From: Branchiostoma floridae
Taxonomy: Eukaryota; Chordata; Leptocardii; Amphioxiformes; Branchiostomatidae
Assembly: GCF_000003815.2 (NCBI RefSeq)
Contig: NW_023365725.1
Coordinates: 57,758 to 121,757, forward strand
Direction of reading: 5' to 3'
Length of the DNA stretch: 64,000 nt
The translations under genes and the position numbers were made by a program. The notes under the pieces are model-generated. The model was not told the origin of the DNA. It worked only from the letters and a program-made list of their open reading frames with translations, and searched no databases. The stretch's first letter is position 1. The number at the start of each line of letters is the position of its first letter. This document shows, one piece after another, positions 1-12,323 of this stretch.

Positions 1-825
1 ATGAATCAACCCCGGTCAGGGGAGCGATACCCACCTGCCTGGCCTGAATCTACGTGTTACGGCGTCATAACCAACGTGGAACGGGGCCTTCTGATTGGTC
101 CGCGGCGCCTGGCTATATGATAATGAAATATATCAAACAAGGCGACACTGGTAGTTTCAAACAATCCTGTAATGTACGGTATAGAATACGGTACACTAAA
201 ATCATAATAAACATACCGTTATATCGTTAAAAGTCAACTCACGGTTTGATCTGCGCATACCCGAGATCAAATATGAACACTCCGAACTTGTAAACTACTT
301 GTATATACCATGCTTGATAACGTCACCATGTCCGGAGGGCTGCCCGCCCTAACCCGGGACCTCACCGCCCCCCCCCCCCCACGTTGCCCCTTGCGATGTT
401 ATTTGGGGGGAGCTATGATGATGATGATGATGATGATGATGTCCAGACCTGTTTTGTTTGTCTTAGGGGCCTTCGACTGTGTCCACAATGCATTTCATTG
501 CGCAAGCGCAGTTCAAATCCTGAACTATCTTATTCTGATTGTCCTCTGTGATCACCTACCTGGGGTAAACCATTCCTGCTTCCGCTGGGGGTACACAAAC
601 GTTGCGAATGAATGAGTGCCGTCTGTGGATATGGCCAGCTGGAAAGTGTTTCGCTGTTGGAGAATAACGAAGTCATTATGAAAAACTCGACGACAATATG
701 ACCTATGTGATATACTGTAATCGTCTTTCCTTGCAATTTACGACGTCAGAAAGTTGTATAAAGCATACAACAGAAGGCTGTAAGACAGTGGATAAAATTA
801 GCGTCTTTCTACGTCTAAGCCTTAA

Positions 826-1014
826 GGGCGTGGTCACGTGTAGGTCGTTCGATCGTCGTACGATTTTGATAATAGGGTTTTTAAGCAGACAGTGACAGAG
901 CCAACCACCCACAAGGATCCAAGAGAGCGTTTTTTGCAGCAAGACTGCTGACACATGCATGGCTGCCCCAAGTTAACGATCGTAGGACGATCGCACCAAC
1001 TATGTGACCGCGCC
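826..1014. mobile_element. MITE flanked by TTAA
   Basis: Terminal inverted repeats start GGGCGTGGTCAC / GGCGCGGTCAC and include GATCGTCGTACGAT-type palindromes. TTAA is present on both sides (822-825, 1015-1018), indicating a TTAA target duplication. 189 bp, no coding capacity. Same family as 11020-11231. Confidence 0.75.
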
Positions 1015-1216
1015 TTAACGACAGTTTCCAGCAAACCTACCCGCAAACGAGCTGACTCCACGGGACAGCCCGAGACTGAACAGTCTGGTGGAACGTTCGC
1101 CCACGTGATCACCATCGCCCAAACTGGCTCGTAAGCTGTTATTGTATGGAAAAGAAATAATGTATACAATAAATCAAATTTAAAAAGCTTCACTTTCGTA
1201 ATATAGAAGGTACTAG

Positions 1217-1487
1217 AAAGGCCGACGTTTGCTTGAGAGCAAATACAGCATATTTCAGCCATACCCATTCCCACGCAACATTGGACTGTTCCAAGTCACC
1301 CCTGCGCAAAAATGAAACTTGAAAAATAAGTCTAAGTCCACTCTACCCTGTGCCAAAATTCAAGTCATTTGGTCCTGGAACGACGGAGATACCGTGTTTT
1401 GAAGATCTGACAGGAGAAAGAAAGAAAGAAGAAGAAGAAACATTACGAATACAATATATTTCACCATACCTATGGTATGGCTGAAAT
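1217..1487. repeat. Dispersed repeat, copy 1
   Basis: The segment with TTGCTTGAGAGCAAATACAG and CACGCAACATTGGACTGTTC recurs at about 5783-5896 and, more diverged, at 31247-31320. Inverted TATTTCAGCCATACC near 1250 and GGTATGGCTGAAATA near 1473 suggest a short inverted-repeat element. Confidence 0.55.
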
Positions 1488-1756
1488 ATAAAAAGGATAA
1501 GATATTGGAGATTCAACAGGGTCATTATGATGGAAGTAAAATGAACTATCTACATCCGCTGAAACGAGACGGGGTCTGACACCGATTTCCAACCATCTTT
1601 GACCCTTTGATCACGCAGAAGGTCACGTGTTCATGTTTCTTTGAAATAAAGAGAAATTCTTCTTCATAGTAATTTAAACAACGTAGTGATAAAATCAGCA
1701 AATAAGGATGATAAAAAGTTCATGACAGGCAAGATTAAAGACGAATGCATACACAC

Positions 1757-4700
1757 CAGGAGAATGGTAACCAGGGGTACTGCGGCCGTCAGCGCTGGCT
1801 TGTTCCAAGATGGCGTCGGTGTGTTCGTTGCCATCCCCCCTCTCGTACGATTTGTAGTAAAACTTTGTCTTCAGTCTTTCCGGTTCACCATTCAGGAGGG
1901 TGGGGTCAGACTTGGAGAGGTAGGGTGCTAGGGCCGCCTTCTTGAACCAAGCTGATTTGTCCAGCTTTAAAGGAGTAGCTGGTCGAATGTTGCTGTCAAA
2001 CTGCACCACTCCATTGTCACAGATCTACAAACGTGCAATAACAGTAAAAGGCAAAATTATCTTGACTCTTTGAGGTTCGTTTGCTTCTTTCACTGGAATC
2101 TTAACCATCCATTTTACAGTTATAATTTCATGTGCGCCCTACAACACAATTGATATTTACATTTAATGCATACACAAAGACCATACATGGTTCTTCTATC
2201 TTACTTACAGTTACAAGAAAGAGATTGCAGCCTGTAAATGTCAAAAAGTATAGTTTTTCAAGACACGATGAACAAACTTTACATAAAAAAGTTAGATCCG
2301 TAACTTAGAAAATAGCCACTCTCTCTCAAGCACACACTACGGTAGAAGTCATATTTCTTACATATATTTTGTGATGTCGCCTTGTGAAGAATCGAAAACC
2401 CTCCAAGGGCAGCTCGACTTTCTTGCATGTTTTCAAGAACTCCCACGTTTTAGCTTCCTCACCAACTTCCTCGCCGTACGGATACATGTCGTCCTCTGTG
2501 AGTGAGGAGACAAGATGCAAAATGTGAGAACAACGAAGGGAAATGTTACAACGAGAATAGGACAATGTGTGTTCGCTCTTTCTTCTTCCCTTTTCACCAT
2601 CTTCTTTTCTATGAGGGCGGTTCAAAAATTAATGCCACTGGTTTTATAACAGGCTCATCATTTCATCGAATGAGTTGAAATTTGGCACAAAGGTACAAGA
2701 ATATATCCTCTTGAGATTGATTTGATCTCAATTGGTGGTTGAGATTTTATGAGTTACTGAGTTGAGTTCAAGATGGCCACACCCTTGTTATCCCGTCGGA
2801 AGAAATTATAGGGTCAATTACGTGCAATTGATAACGTCCCTGAATCACTTATAGCAATTGTAAGAAACTAAAATTGCACATGTATCAAGTTGCATTTCTC
2901 TATAAGCCACATGCCTATTTTCATCTTTTAAATCCAATCACTTATTCTTTTTTCGTTCCTGTGGTGAAGTGAGGTTGTCAGGATCGTAATTAGCGGTGGA
3001 TCAGGGGTGGGCTGCTTAAAGTTTCCGTAACCGACTTTTTTTATCAACTAAGAAAAATCAAACTTAGCACACTTCTTGGTCTTGAAACAGTTAATAATTG
3101 TGCCAAGTTTCGCATCTTTTGGCTAATCGAAAAGCATTCTACAAAAACCTTTATTCAACAAATCACGTATTTGGCTATTAATCAAACTGCCTTTAATATA
3201 GCAACTCGCTCCATTCTAGTGGCTGTAAAAGATGAACCATTGAGAGTTCAAACATGAAATTTGGCATAATCTATAGAGACATTTGTTATTATACAAGTGA
3301 AATGTCAGCTTCCTACAATAGTTTTAAAATGGTCAGATCCAGAGGAACTGATCTCTTGACAAGCTTCTAAGGGTGTGGTTATCTTGAAATCAACTCAGCT
3401 GCTCATAAAAAACTGAACCACAAATTGAGATATCTCAATCTCAAGAGGATATATTCTTGTACCTTTGTGCCAAATTTCAACTCATTCGATGAAAACACGA
3501 GCCTGTTATAGAACCAGTGGCATTACTTTTTGAACCACCCTCGTATTATAGTTGGCATATGTTTCTCCTGACATAATGGCCACAATGAAAGTGATCCATA
3601 AAATGATATACAGAGAGCTAAACGGGGAATATAATCCTTTTAGACTTTGTTTACTAGATGAAATACTCGTGATACAAGGAATCAGAAATCAAAATCACGG
3701 TGGTGACATTCGACATACAAAATTGGTTTAAAAACATTTATCGTAGGTCACATTGCAATATGAAACCTGTCATTGCTAACTATTTCTTTCCTGCAATCTT
3801 GAAATCAAAACCATTATTATCATTTAAAACAATGATTGTCCTTAATCAAACTTGTCAGCATCCGTACCGTTGCAGGAGTGACCATCAGTGCCGAGCGTGT
3901 ACCCATCGTTACAGGTGCAGTGGTACGACAAATACGTGTTGACGCAGTTCTGCTCACAATCTCCGTTTCCGGTGGCGCATTCGTCCACGTCGACTTCCTC
4001 TGCAGCAATTAAGATACGAAAAAAAATGTACGTGTACATTCTAAATGGCAATCTAACAACGGAATTACTGTGTTCGTCACAAGTTATGCTTCGGTCCCAA
4101 TTGCAATCGGGGCCCGGCCGGGATGCGGAAACGAAAAAGAAATTCTTTATCAAGCAATATACACAGATGATGTCCATAACTATTTTTTTACAGTTTGTGT
4201 CTTTTCTTTGTCCTTTATATGATACTTTTCATTCCCGAAAACTGACTGGAAATGTGACAGTAGCATTACGTAGTACATAGCTACTACAAATACGCTTCTT
4301 GCAATAACTGCTGGTGGTATTGTTATTCAGAATGATTCTGTACCTGAAAATCTAAAGTGTTAGATTAGACAACAAGTAGATGATAAGGTGTTCAGTACTG
4401 GCTCGTGAGACGTAATATATTGTTTTATCCGTCATACATTAGTGACATACAAGCATATATATATATATGGAAATTTTGGCTGCAATGCACAAACATAAAA
4501 ACAACAACAAAAGTCAAAACAAACATTCCCTCTACCTTCACATCTTGTCTCACTGATAAGATGGAAGCCCGGATCGCAGGAGCAGATGAAGGATCCGTCC
4601 GTGTTGATGCAAGTGTGATCACACTCCGCAATACCGAACCAACATTCATCGACATCTGCCAACAAACAACAATTATATTAGCTGCGAACACGTGCATGTT

Positions 4701-6739
4701 CCTGATGTTTGAAATATACTGCAAACGCATAGATAAACGAATATATAGACAAGCATGGCCCATCTCATCACCAAAACAAGAAATCAAAGATCTCTTATTC
4801 ACATGAAATATTATGTAAATTTCATGTTTTGTTTTGTTTTTATTATTTGTGAATTTCTTACTTATACTGTCTATCAAGTTTTCCACTGTCTCTCATAAGC
4901 CAACAGACATTAATATATCAGGATATTGTAAAAAGGAAATGAGATGACCTTACGTAATAGGCAAACAAACAAATACACACACCGACAATACCGGAGGTAA
5001 TAAGATAAACACTATCCTGCCGTATCAGCTCCCTTAAATATATCTACCGAAGATGCACAATGAAGAAGATTCGACAGTGGAAAAAAACAAACTAAATCGA
5101 CGTGAGTATATACCTCGATCACACTGTCCTCCTTCCCAGCCTTCGTCGCATTCACAGACGTTTGTGTTCACACACAGTCCGTTTACACACGGGTTGTGGC
5201 AGTCGGCTGGAGAATATGGAAGCGGAGTTTTGCATGAATACATTGTGTACCTGAAAAAACGTTTTATGACTAGTCTGATACGATGATAACCGTTTCTAAG
5301 ACAGACGTTCGACATGACAATGAATAGAGACCTTTAATATACATTTTTTTAGCATATAAGTTCGGCTTCTCCATGCTTCTTGGTAATAGTGTGAAAATGT
5401 AGGATTGTATGAGTTTGACACAATGGATGAGGAATTTTTTCATGTACAACTAAAGTGAAGGAATTTATTTTTCATATAACTAAATAGTATATTTTTGATA
5501 AAGAGATCGTGGAATACTTTAAGACCTGGTGCGGTGAGTAAAAAAGTATGTTTCGGCTACATGAAATCTATTCTCCTATGGGCTCATGTGAGTGGCAGAA
5601 GCTTCTAACCCAACCACTGAGCCACATGCACTACAGAAAACAAGACAAGAGTTCACCTCGGCAGATATCAGCGATACGGTTCCAGCCGACGCAGCACTCG
5701 TAATCGGTGAAATACTCAGTCTGGTACCGGGTAACCAGCGATCGTGGAACCCTGGAAATGTGCCAGCAAAAAAATGAAACTAGAAAGGCAGACATTTGCT
5801 TGAGACCAAATACTATTTATCTGACCAAATACAGCCATACCCCTTCCCACGCAACATTGGACTGTTCCAAATCACCCCTGCTAAAAATGGAACATTTTAA
5901 CAGTAACATATCCCCAAAAGTGAACTAATATTGTGAATTGATTTCAGGTCAAAACGTAGCTTGCCCAATATACCCCGGGCCTATATGGAAGAATATACTC
6001 TTCCTCAGGAGCTCCTATTTATAACTATTTGGTTATTGGAATCGCGCCAGCTCCTATTTTTCCGAAAGTGACAAAAATCACCACACCTTCAATTCAGAAA
6101 ATTTTCATCATGAAATTAGCTATTCAACAATTTCCAGTACGATAACTAGGTCTAAGTACCGGTATAAGCTCCTTGTGATGTGGGTACATTTATTATTGCA
6201 GTGAATTTTTTTTTTATTCAAGTAGGGCACACGTTTTAATAATTATCAAGCAGGTACAGGTACTGTGTAGTAGGAGTGGTAGAAATCGTACGCGTTTTCT
6301 TCAAGCTGAAAACTTAAATCTTCTTCTTGTTTTGTATGAGCCATTACCTAAACGGAGACGTCTCGAATTTCTAAGAATTTTAACCCCCTGTCGTTTCATA
6401 TTTTTTTCTGAAAAATCCCAGGACCAACAACTTAACTTGATGTGGCTTTATCTATATATTTCATTTTCCTTCTTTATTAAGTATATAATTCTGTATACCA
6501 CTGTTAAACTGTTTTACTTTGCATGCAATCAACCATCGGGCCTAATCTTGTCTTAGTGTAACAACTTCCTCCGCGTAGCGTGCGAGACCCGGAAGATAGG
6601 AGTGTCGACCTTGTTCGAGGGTTTCTTTACTTGAAATCGTCGGTCAGTGGTCATACCCTGGCACTGAGAGTGTTTTATTGGGCTGAAACTCTGGCAGTTT
6701 AAAGTTACTTACAATTTGAATGTTCAAAGTTTATGTCGT

Positions 6740-6772
<33 letters not shown>

Positions 6773-9700
6773 CTAGAAACACCTACATTTTTCTCGGAAG
6801 AAAATACAGCACTTTTCTTTCCAGTCCAGTGATAGAAATGTGGCAACTATAGACAGGTGGCCAGTATAGAGAAAATGCTGATCTATTGACTAAGAGCAAT
6901 AAGTTACACATGATTTCAGTACCCACTGATCTTTACTTATATAAACATTGCACAGGTAAGTCAATTGTTGAGATTTTCAGTTCAAATAATTCCGAAGAGA
7001 AATATTGATGAAAAAATAATCATTCTCGCCACTGTCAAACTTTCGTATCAAAACTAAACGCAAACTGTCCAATTTTCCCGCGATTTCTAGGCAAGTAAAA
7101 TTTTCTCGAATGTCTCAACTGACCCTGCCAAAGTTAAATCTACCAAAAAATGATTGATGTTGCTAATGCGGTATGTTAGTAAATTCATCGACAAAGACTT
7201 GTATTCTGGAAAATTGAGGTAGTGTACCTTTTAAAATTCAGTATGCAGTACCTTCTGTCCTTCATTATTACCTCCATGAAAAAAGTCGAGGAATTGGTCT
7301 TCCTATATAACCCCTACCTGTTCTCGTGTTGAAGGCCCAGATAGGATTCGATGTAGTCCACAAAATCCGTGGTCCGTTTCCGCCTTAGTTCCACCTGGTA
7401 ACTCACCTGGCGAGAGTTGACGAAAGTGCAGACACTACCTTCCGGTCTGTGCAGGGAAAGATGGAAAATGTTGAGAATGTAAAAAAAAATCTTGATTTCC
7501 GCGGGTTGCACTGATAGAAAAGGCATCCGTTTTTTTAATGAATGAAGTAACGCGGTGAGAGTGTCCACTCTTTAGGGCAAGATGGCAAATACATTGTCGA
7601 CGTCTTTACTAATGCTACGGTACCATTTGCACCGGTGCCCGCATGGGGTGTATCTAGCCCCCGGGCAGTCTTTGAAGCCACAAATTTGTCCCGGTGGACT
7701 GTTTGATACCGCGAGATTACTAGTACCTCTCGGTGTTTACACGGTTCGTTAACGGCATCTATTTGTTGTCAGGTCCCGGGTTGATTTTAACTTCGCGTTT
7801 TTTTTTAATCCAAAGGTTCTGTCGTGCCCCAAAATAGTCCGGTAGCTGCAGAGACCCATAGGGGTCACGTAGGGGTCACGACCGTAGCATAAGGTTAGTA
7901 TTTCTAAGCTATGACCCGCTTGTGTAAATAATATGCACTGTACTGCTCTGTGAAGCGGCTTCTTCGGCTTAAAATCAATCAAAATGAATATGCAGATAGA
8001 TGGTATTACATGTACATGTAGTTGCATCTGAAATAAATGGTACCGTTGCCTTCTGTCCACAAAACTATGAACCCCACAAGGGCTCTTTACATCAGTACAA
8101 CAGACAAGCAATGAGACAATAACAAGGGTCATGTGGTAACCCCTGGGGTCATTCAACGCCATACCAAGTCACTGATACCTCATCAATCACATATAAGGCA
8201 CTAACAGCAACGTACGCAGACGCTCCCTAGCGACCAGCAGTACTTAACGCTTTCCAACCGGACGGCGCTCTTGTCGCGTTCTCTCTGCGACCTATGTATA
8301 AAAATTTGACAGATCGCTAAACGAATTGTATACAAAAACTAATCTTTTGACGTGTGTGTTTTGTCGTCTTTTCATTCACAGTTTTACATTTTGTATGATA
8401 TACATGTACGTATCCAATGCACACAATCATCCGTTTAAGGTGGCAGCGCGATCACTGTCTACTTAAAAGGGGACCTTGCCAAGAAAGGATTAGTGATGGT
8501 GGACATTATCAAGACTTTTAAAACACTGAAAACTGACAAGTTTTTACTAACAGTTGGATGACCGGCTCATTTGCCGTAGCGTACACCAGGGGGTATTTCT
8601 TGACTCTAGTGTCGTTAGACCCTTCTACGTACTCGTAGCAGCTAGTAATTTGTTAGTCCTAAAAAAGGAGCATTTGTCTTCTTTCGACCAAAACTGGCAC
8701 GTTTTTCGGAGAAAACACCTCAATAGGACAACGACCGACACCTCCTATCTGCGAAAAACGTTCGCGTCGGTACAACACGTACGGTGTAAGGGGACACCAG
8801 TCGATTGAATGACATCCAATGACGATACGTACGGTATTTGTTTGGTCACTGTAATACAACCAGGAGAAGGCGACAACAGATATGTTTACGTTCAAGACCA
8901 GAGAAAAGAGAGGGCGCATGACTAAACCTTCTGCGAATATCAACAGTTTCATGGAATTATGCTTATAACTTACTAGTATATCATCGCCTATCATAATCTT
9001 ATATGCGCATTTGGGCCATCCTCCTAACGCCCGGTCCCCAACGGCACTACCTTATGGGGCCCTGCTGTCCCAGGGCCTACCTACGGGTATTATGATTGTC
9101 GCCACAAACAAGCTGTCAACCAATCAGAGAACAGGCCTTCCTTGGGCTTCATTTTGTCGGAAGCTGTCTCGCAAAGGCCGCTGGGAAGCTATCGGCCAAT
9201 CATGTTACGTATTACCATGACTTTGTTTGCTCACCATGCCAACGCCCGATCCCCAACGGCTGACTGCCCATATAAGGGCAAGCTCATTAATATGTAATAA
9301 GTAGGGCGGGTAATACCGCCGGCAAAAGGGAAGGAAAGCAGAGTACAGTCAGGAATAAATGACTGACGGTACTCTGCTGTAGGAGAATGATTTGGGCAAC
9401 TCTTTGCTGTCACAACGACACACGTATGAGTATTAAGAAAGTAGCATGTAAGATGTAAATGCCTACCTGCCTACCTGCCTAAGTGCCTAGGCCAGTGACT
9501 GGCCCCTTGCTACAAAAGGCTTCAAAATCAAGATGTAAATGAAATACATGAAAATACATAATTGCTAAGTAGCGATATGCAGCATGCTACATGTGTGATC
9601 AGAAACGTTTTATATCTACATATATTATATGCAAAGTAGAAGTGAGTCCAGATATTACTTGCCGACTGCAATACACACTGCTGACTTGTACACAGACCAA

Positions 9701-10708
9701 TGCCTATTCACAAACTTTACGCAATGTCACACACTTGAACTGCTCTAAAATGGATTTCCCCTCACCATCTCTTGAAATGTGTATACTTGTGTGAGCAACA
9801 ACATCTTTTAAAGACTACCAGATTAGCCGATCGCCAGCGCGTCAGCCTTTCAGTCAGGGATTGGTGGATGTTGGTTGTCAAATTCAGCAGTAGTTTGTGC
9901 TCGACATGTGCACGAATCATGAGCTCATTAGGTTCGGGTTAAACACCAGGTAAGGCTCAAGTAAGTAACTGCCGGTCAAAATGCGAAGGAGTTCTTCTTA
10001 GTCGCACTTTAGCGGATTTTTAACACCGCACACCACAGTTTTGAACGGAACTAAGCGGTTTAAAGTTTTCAGCGGAATACTACAAACACTACTATAAGCG
10101 TACAAACCATGGTTCTGATCACTACGTCGGTAGCGACATCGCCTAATAACTGAAAACAAGAAAGAGGCAACCGAAACGTTGACATAGACAAAAACAAGGT
10201 TACGTAATTGAAAACTCCATGTTTCCCAACCCAAAACTGTGAACCCCACCACCCTGTCCTAAAGAATCGGGACTGCTAAATACTATAGACCGCACGAACA
10301 CATAGTACATACGTATCACTTATAGAAATACATATACTAGATTTTAACTTACAACGTTACATCATCTGAACACTAAAAGTGTTTAGATTTACATTATAGA
10401 TTGGGTTTTTACAGTGGAAACGAAATTTCGTACAGCTGAAAAGGTTGAGACAATGTTTGACATTTTTCGCACCTTTATGTCACATTTCCATTCGTCACAA
10501 ACGCACATACCGTGATATACGACCTTCTGTTCTGGTTACTCAAAAATGTACAAAGAAAGTCGTTCGTCCTGGTTCTTAAGAGGTAGAGGAAGAAATCACC
10601 AAATTAAATAAGGTTCTCAACTTACCCTCTTAATGTAGTCTGCGACATAACCGCCGAGCAACACCACAGAAACAACCCCAGTACAGTCCAGTGGCGAACT
10701 CCCGCCAT
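1757..10708 (-). CDS. Secreted EMI-EGF-NIDO protein gene, 5' part (runs off left edge)
   Basis: Eight minus-strand exons with GT-AG borders and matching phases: 10626-10708, 7318-7446, 5657-5751, 5114-5206, 4536-4655, 3868-3999, 2362-2495, 1757-2024. Exon 1 encodes a signal peptide ([20 protein letters not shown]). Exons 2-3 join in phase 2 to give GPEGSVC, the usual EMI-domain opening, and end in an RYQTEYF...CCVGW segment. Exon 4 is a six-cysteine EGF ([18 protein letters not shown]). Exons 5-6 are calcium-binding EGFs ([28 protein letters not shown]). Exons 7-8 start MYPYGEEVG and contain [11 protein letters not shown] and LAPYLS, a NIDO-like pattern. This gives about 351 codons with no stop; the 3' end is not seen. 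EGF exons are symmetric phase 1-1. The product is probably an extracellular matrix or secreted recognition protein. The NIDO call is by pattern only, and the last donor (1757) is the least certain border. Confidence 0.8.
2362..2495 (-). CDS. NIDO-like domain exon, first half
   Basis: Follows the third EGF in phase 1. It begins [18 protein letters not shown] and ends at RRHHKIY before a GTAAG donor, then continues in phase 0 into 1757-2024 ([11 protein letters not shown]). A YPYG start, an NGVVxF strand and a later APY segment are hallmarks of NIDO domains of nidogen and tectorin type. Assignment is by eye only. Confidence 0.6.
2612..3543. mobile_element. Non-autonomous Tc1/mariner-like element
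   Basis: About 930 bp with long inverted termini: the left arm starts after TA (2610-2611) with GAGGGCGGTTCAAAAA and runs through AATGCCACTGG; the right arm ends in CCAGTGGCATTACTTTTTGA...CACCCTCG before TA (3544-3545). TA flanks and the GAGGGTGGTTCAAAAAG terminus fit the Tc1/mariner group. No transposase frame. It lies in an intron between the NIDO and third EGF exons. Confidence 0.7.
5657..5751 (-). CDS. EMI domain second-half exon (minus copy)
   Basis: Acceptor TTTCCAG, then frame [14 protein letters not shown]...[15 protein letters not shown], donor GTGAAC. The CC-x-GW pattern is the typical end of an EMI domain. It is 95 bp, phase 2 to 1, identical in size to 14073-14167 on the plus strand. 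Confidence 0.8.
5783..5896. repeat. Dispersed repeat, copy 2
   Basis: Matches 1217-1325 (TTGCTTGAGA, CACGCAACATTGGACTGTTC). Lies just upstream of the minus EMI exon at 5657-5751, in the intron. Confidence 0.6.
5897..7317. other. Intron between EMI exons of the minus gene
   Basis: AT-rich, with a CAA/ACA trinucleotide tract near 6740-6773. No exon or RNA gene recognised. Confidence 0.5.
7447..10625. other. Long first intron of the minus EMI-EGF gene
   Basis: No coding exon recognised. The part next to exon 1 (about 10440-10620) is an inverted match to the intron after the plus exon (12430-12590), so the inverted duplication covers intronic DNA. ORFs here lack family similarity. Confidence 0.5.
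10626..10708 (-). CDS. Signal-peptide exon of the minus EMI-EGF gene
   Basis: Codes for 27 residues plus two bases, with donor AGAGG|GTAAG. A hydrophobic stretch ([14 protein letters not shown]) follows a short basic start. It is 83 bp, the same length and phase as the plus-strand copy at 12324-12406. Too short for most ORF searches, but supported by the paralogue and by the phase-2 join to the EMI exon. Confidence 0.85.
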
Positions 10709-11019
10709 TTGGCACTTCTTGACTTAACTCTTCTTCAGCTAACGGATAACTTTAAACGGCACACAGGCTGTAACGGTACACAACTAGTCCGACTGAGTTT
10801 GTTATCTTCTTTTCCTCTTGTTTTTCGAAGAATGGATCACGCTGTTTATTTTGGCAAGTACTTTAGGAAATTCCAGGTAATGACCTTACATCACAGCATT
10901 GCGTCACTGATAGACATAAAGGAAGGTGTAACTCTGTCTGTCTGACTTTGTTAAAAGTTTGTTTACACGTTACTCGAGACGCATGTTTACCAGTTTGAAG
11001 TGTATGCGCGCTTCACTTA

Positions 11020-11231
11020 GGGCGCGGTCACATAGGTTGTGCGATCGTCGTACGATTTTGGTGCCATAGGATTTTCAAGCAGGCCGTGACAGAACCAACC
11101 ATCGACATGGATCCAAAACAGCATTTTGTGTACCAAGACAGTTGAGCTTTGCAGAAGACGTACATTTTTGTCCTCCAAAATTCCCAAAGTTACTGATCGT
11201 ACAACGATCGCACGACCTATGTGACCACGCC
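11020..11231. mobile_element. MITE, second copy of the 826-1014 family
   Basis: Inverted termini GGGCGCGGTCACATAGGT and its complement, with the same GATCGTCGTACGATTTT interior. 212 bp. Flanks are TTA-like but not a clean TTAA pair. Lies in the divergent promoter region. Confidence 0.7.
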
Positions 11232-11922
11232 TTTACACGACACAGCACATAGCAAACGAGATGATCATGAATGCACCAGTGGCTCTTAAATTGATGAATG
11301 AGTACTGTTGGTTTGTTTTTCGGAGGTGCCTTTAAGAAATTAAGCCTTTGTCTAGGGAGTGAGGCATCAAGAAAGAGCACAAAATAGAAAACCTGCTAAA
11401 AAGACTAAAAAAGTTTAAAAAAAAACAGCTGGAGCCTAACCTCTGTTTGGAGAGTAGTAATTACTACGTCTCGTTGAAATGACCTGGACACAGAAAAGTC
11501 AATCCGCCCGAAAAAATTGGGATGTTTCTACCTTCTAGAAACAGACCTGATATCATATTTGCCATACATATGAAAACATAAGAAACAGACAGCAAGGCTG
11601 TGTGTGTGTGCGTGTGTGCGTGTGTGTGTGTGTTAGAATTAGGCACTATTGCATGAATTATGCAAATTATGAACTTATTTCCATAATCGATATCTGCTTA
11701 TGTTCCGCCTGTCATTAATTACATATTGTGCATGTATTTTAATCCAACAATGAAAAACGATGTAAATACAGATTTTCATTTTTCTAATTTCAAATTCTAA
11801 TTTACATAATTGGCACTTCATTATCTCTGTCTACGCTAACTGCATACTAAAATATTCTAAAGATCTGTCGTTCCTTTCTTCAGTTATTCTCCTTGGAAGA
11901 TTCGGACAAAAGAGCCCCTGCA

Positions 11923-12125
11923 GGACGCAGTCTCTATTGAAAATCATGTTGATTTCTGATGCGCTCGAGGAGAGCCAGAGAGTGCCAAGAGAGGTTGTCT
12001 GACAAAGAAACGTGGTCTCTATTGAACATGATGTTGATGTCTGATACGCGCGAAGTACCAAGAGACGTTGTCTACCACAAAAAAAACGCGGTCTCGATTG
12101 AAAATCATGTTGTCTGACATGCGTT
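11923..12125. repeat. 2.5-copy tandem repeat of about 80 bp
   Basis: The motif beginning ACGCAGTCTCTATTGAAAAT and containing CAAGAGAGGTTGTCTGACAA starts near 11925, 12010 and 12087, with the last copy truncated. It lies about 200-400 bp upstream of the plus-strand ATG and has no counterpart upstream of the minus gene. Confidence 0.75.
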
Positions 12126-12323
12126 TCGGCCAAACAACAAAGAACAACCTGCGAGCTGATGTGGCTGACAAAGACAAGCGGTCGCTTGATCCGTTATTTG
12201 AAAGACTAGAGGAAAAGAAGTTGTCGAGGCCCAAATCTCAGCCAGACTCGGGATTTTGTACAGCACGTGCGTTGCTTGAAGTTGTTCCGTTAGCTGAAGA
12301 AGGGTTAAGTCAAGAAGTGACAA

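Larger units (their letters stand above)
1..1756. other. No exon recognised; repeats only
   Basis: Contains a C-run near 370, an ATG-trinucleotide tract near 416-441, a MITE and a dispersed repeat. The 3' exons of the minus EMI-EGF gene may lie here or beyond the window; none were recognised. The methionine-rich plus-strand frame at 310-615 is the microsatellite. Confidence 0.5.
10709..12323. promoter_or_regulatory. Shared head-to-head promoter region of the EMI-EGF pair
   Basis: The 1.6 kb between the divergent start codons. The 150-200 bp next to each ATG are inverted copies of each other (roughly 10709-10850 versus 12190-12323), so both genes probably keep the same proximal promoter. The middle contains a MITE (11020-11231), a TG microsatellite and a 2.5-copy tandem repeat. 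No convincing TATA box was recognised. Confidence 0.5.

Noticed and set aside
310-615. Plus-strand ORF with a run of methionines
   Set aside because: The run comes from an ATG microsatellite at 416-441; no domain, and no splice context.
3820-4177. Overlapping ORFs on both strands around the EGF exon
   Set aside because: Only the minus frame with the six-cysteine cbEGF and matching splice sites is real; the others are shadows.
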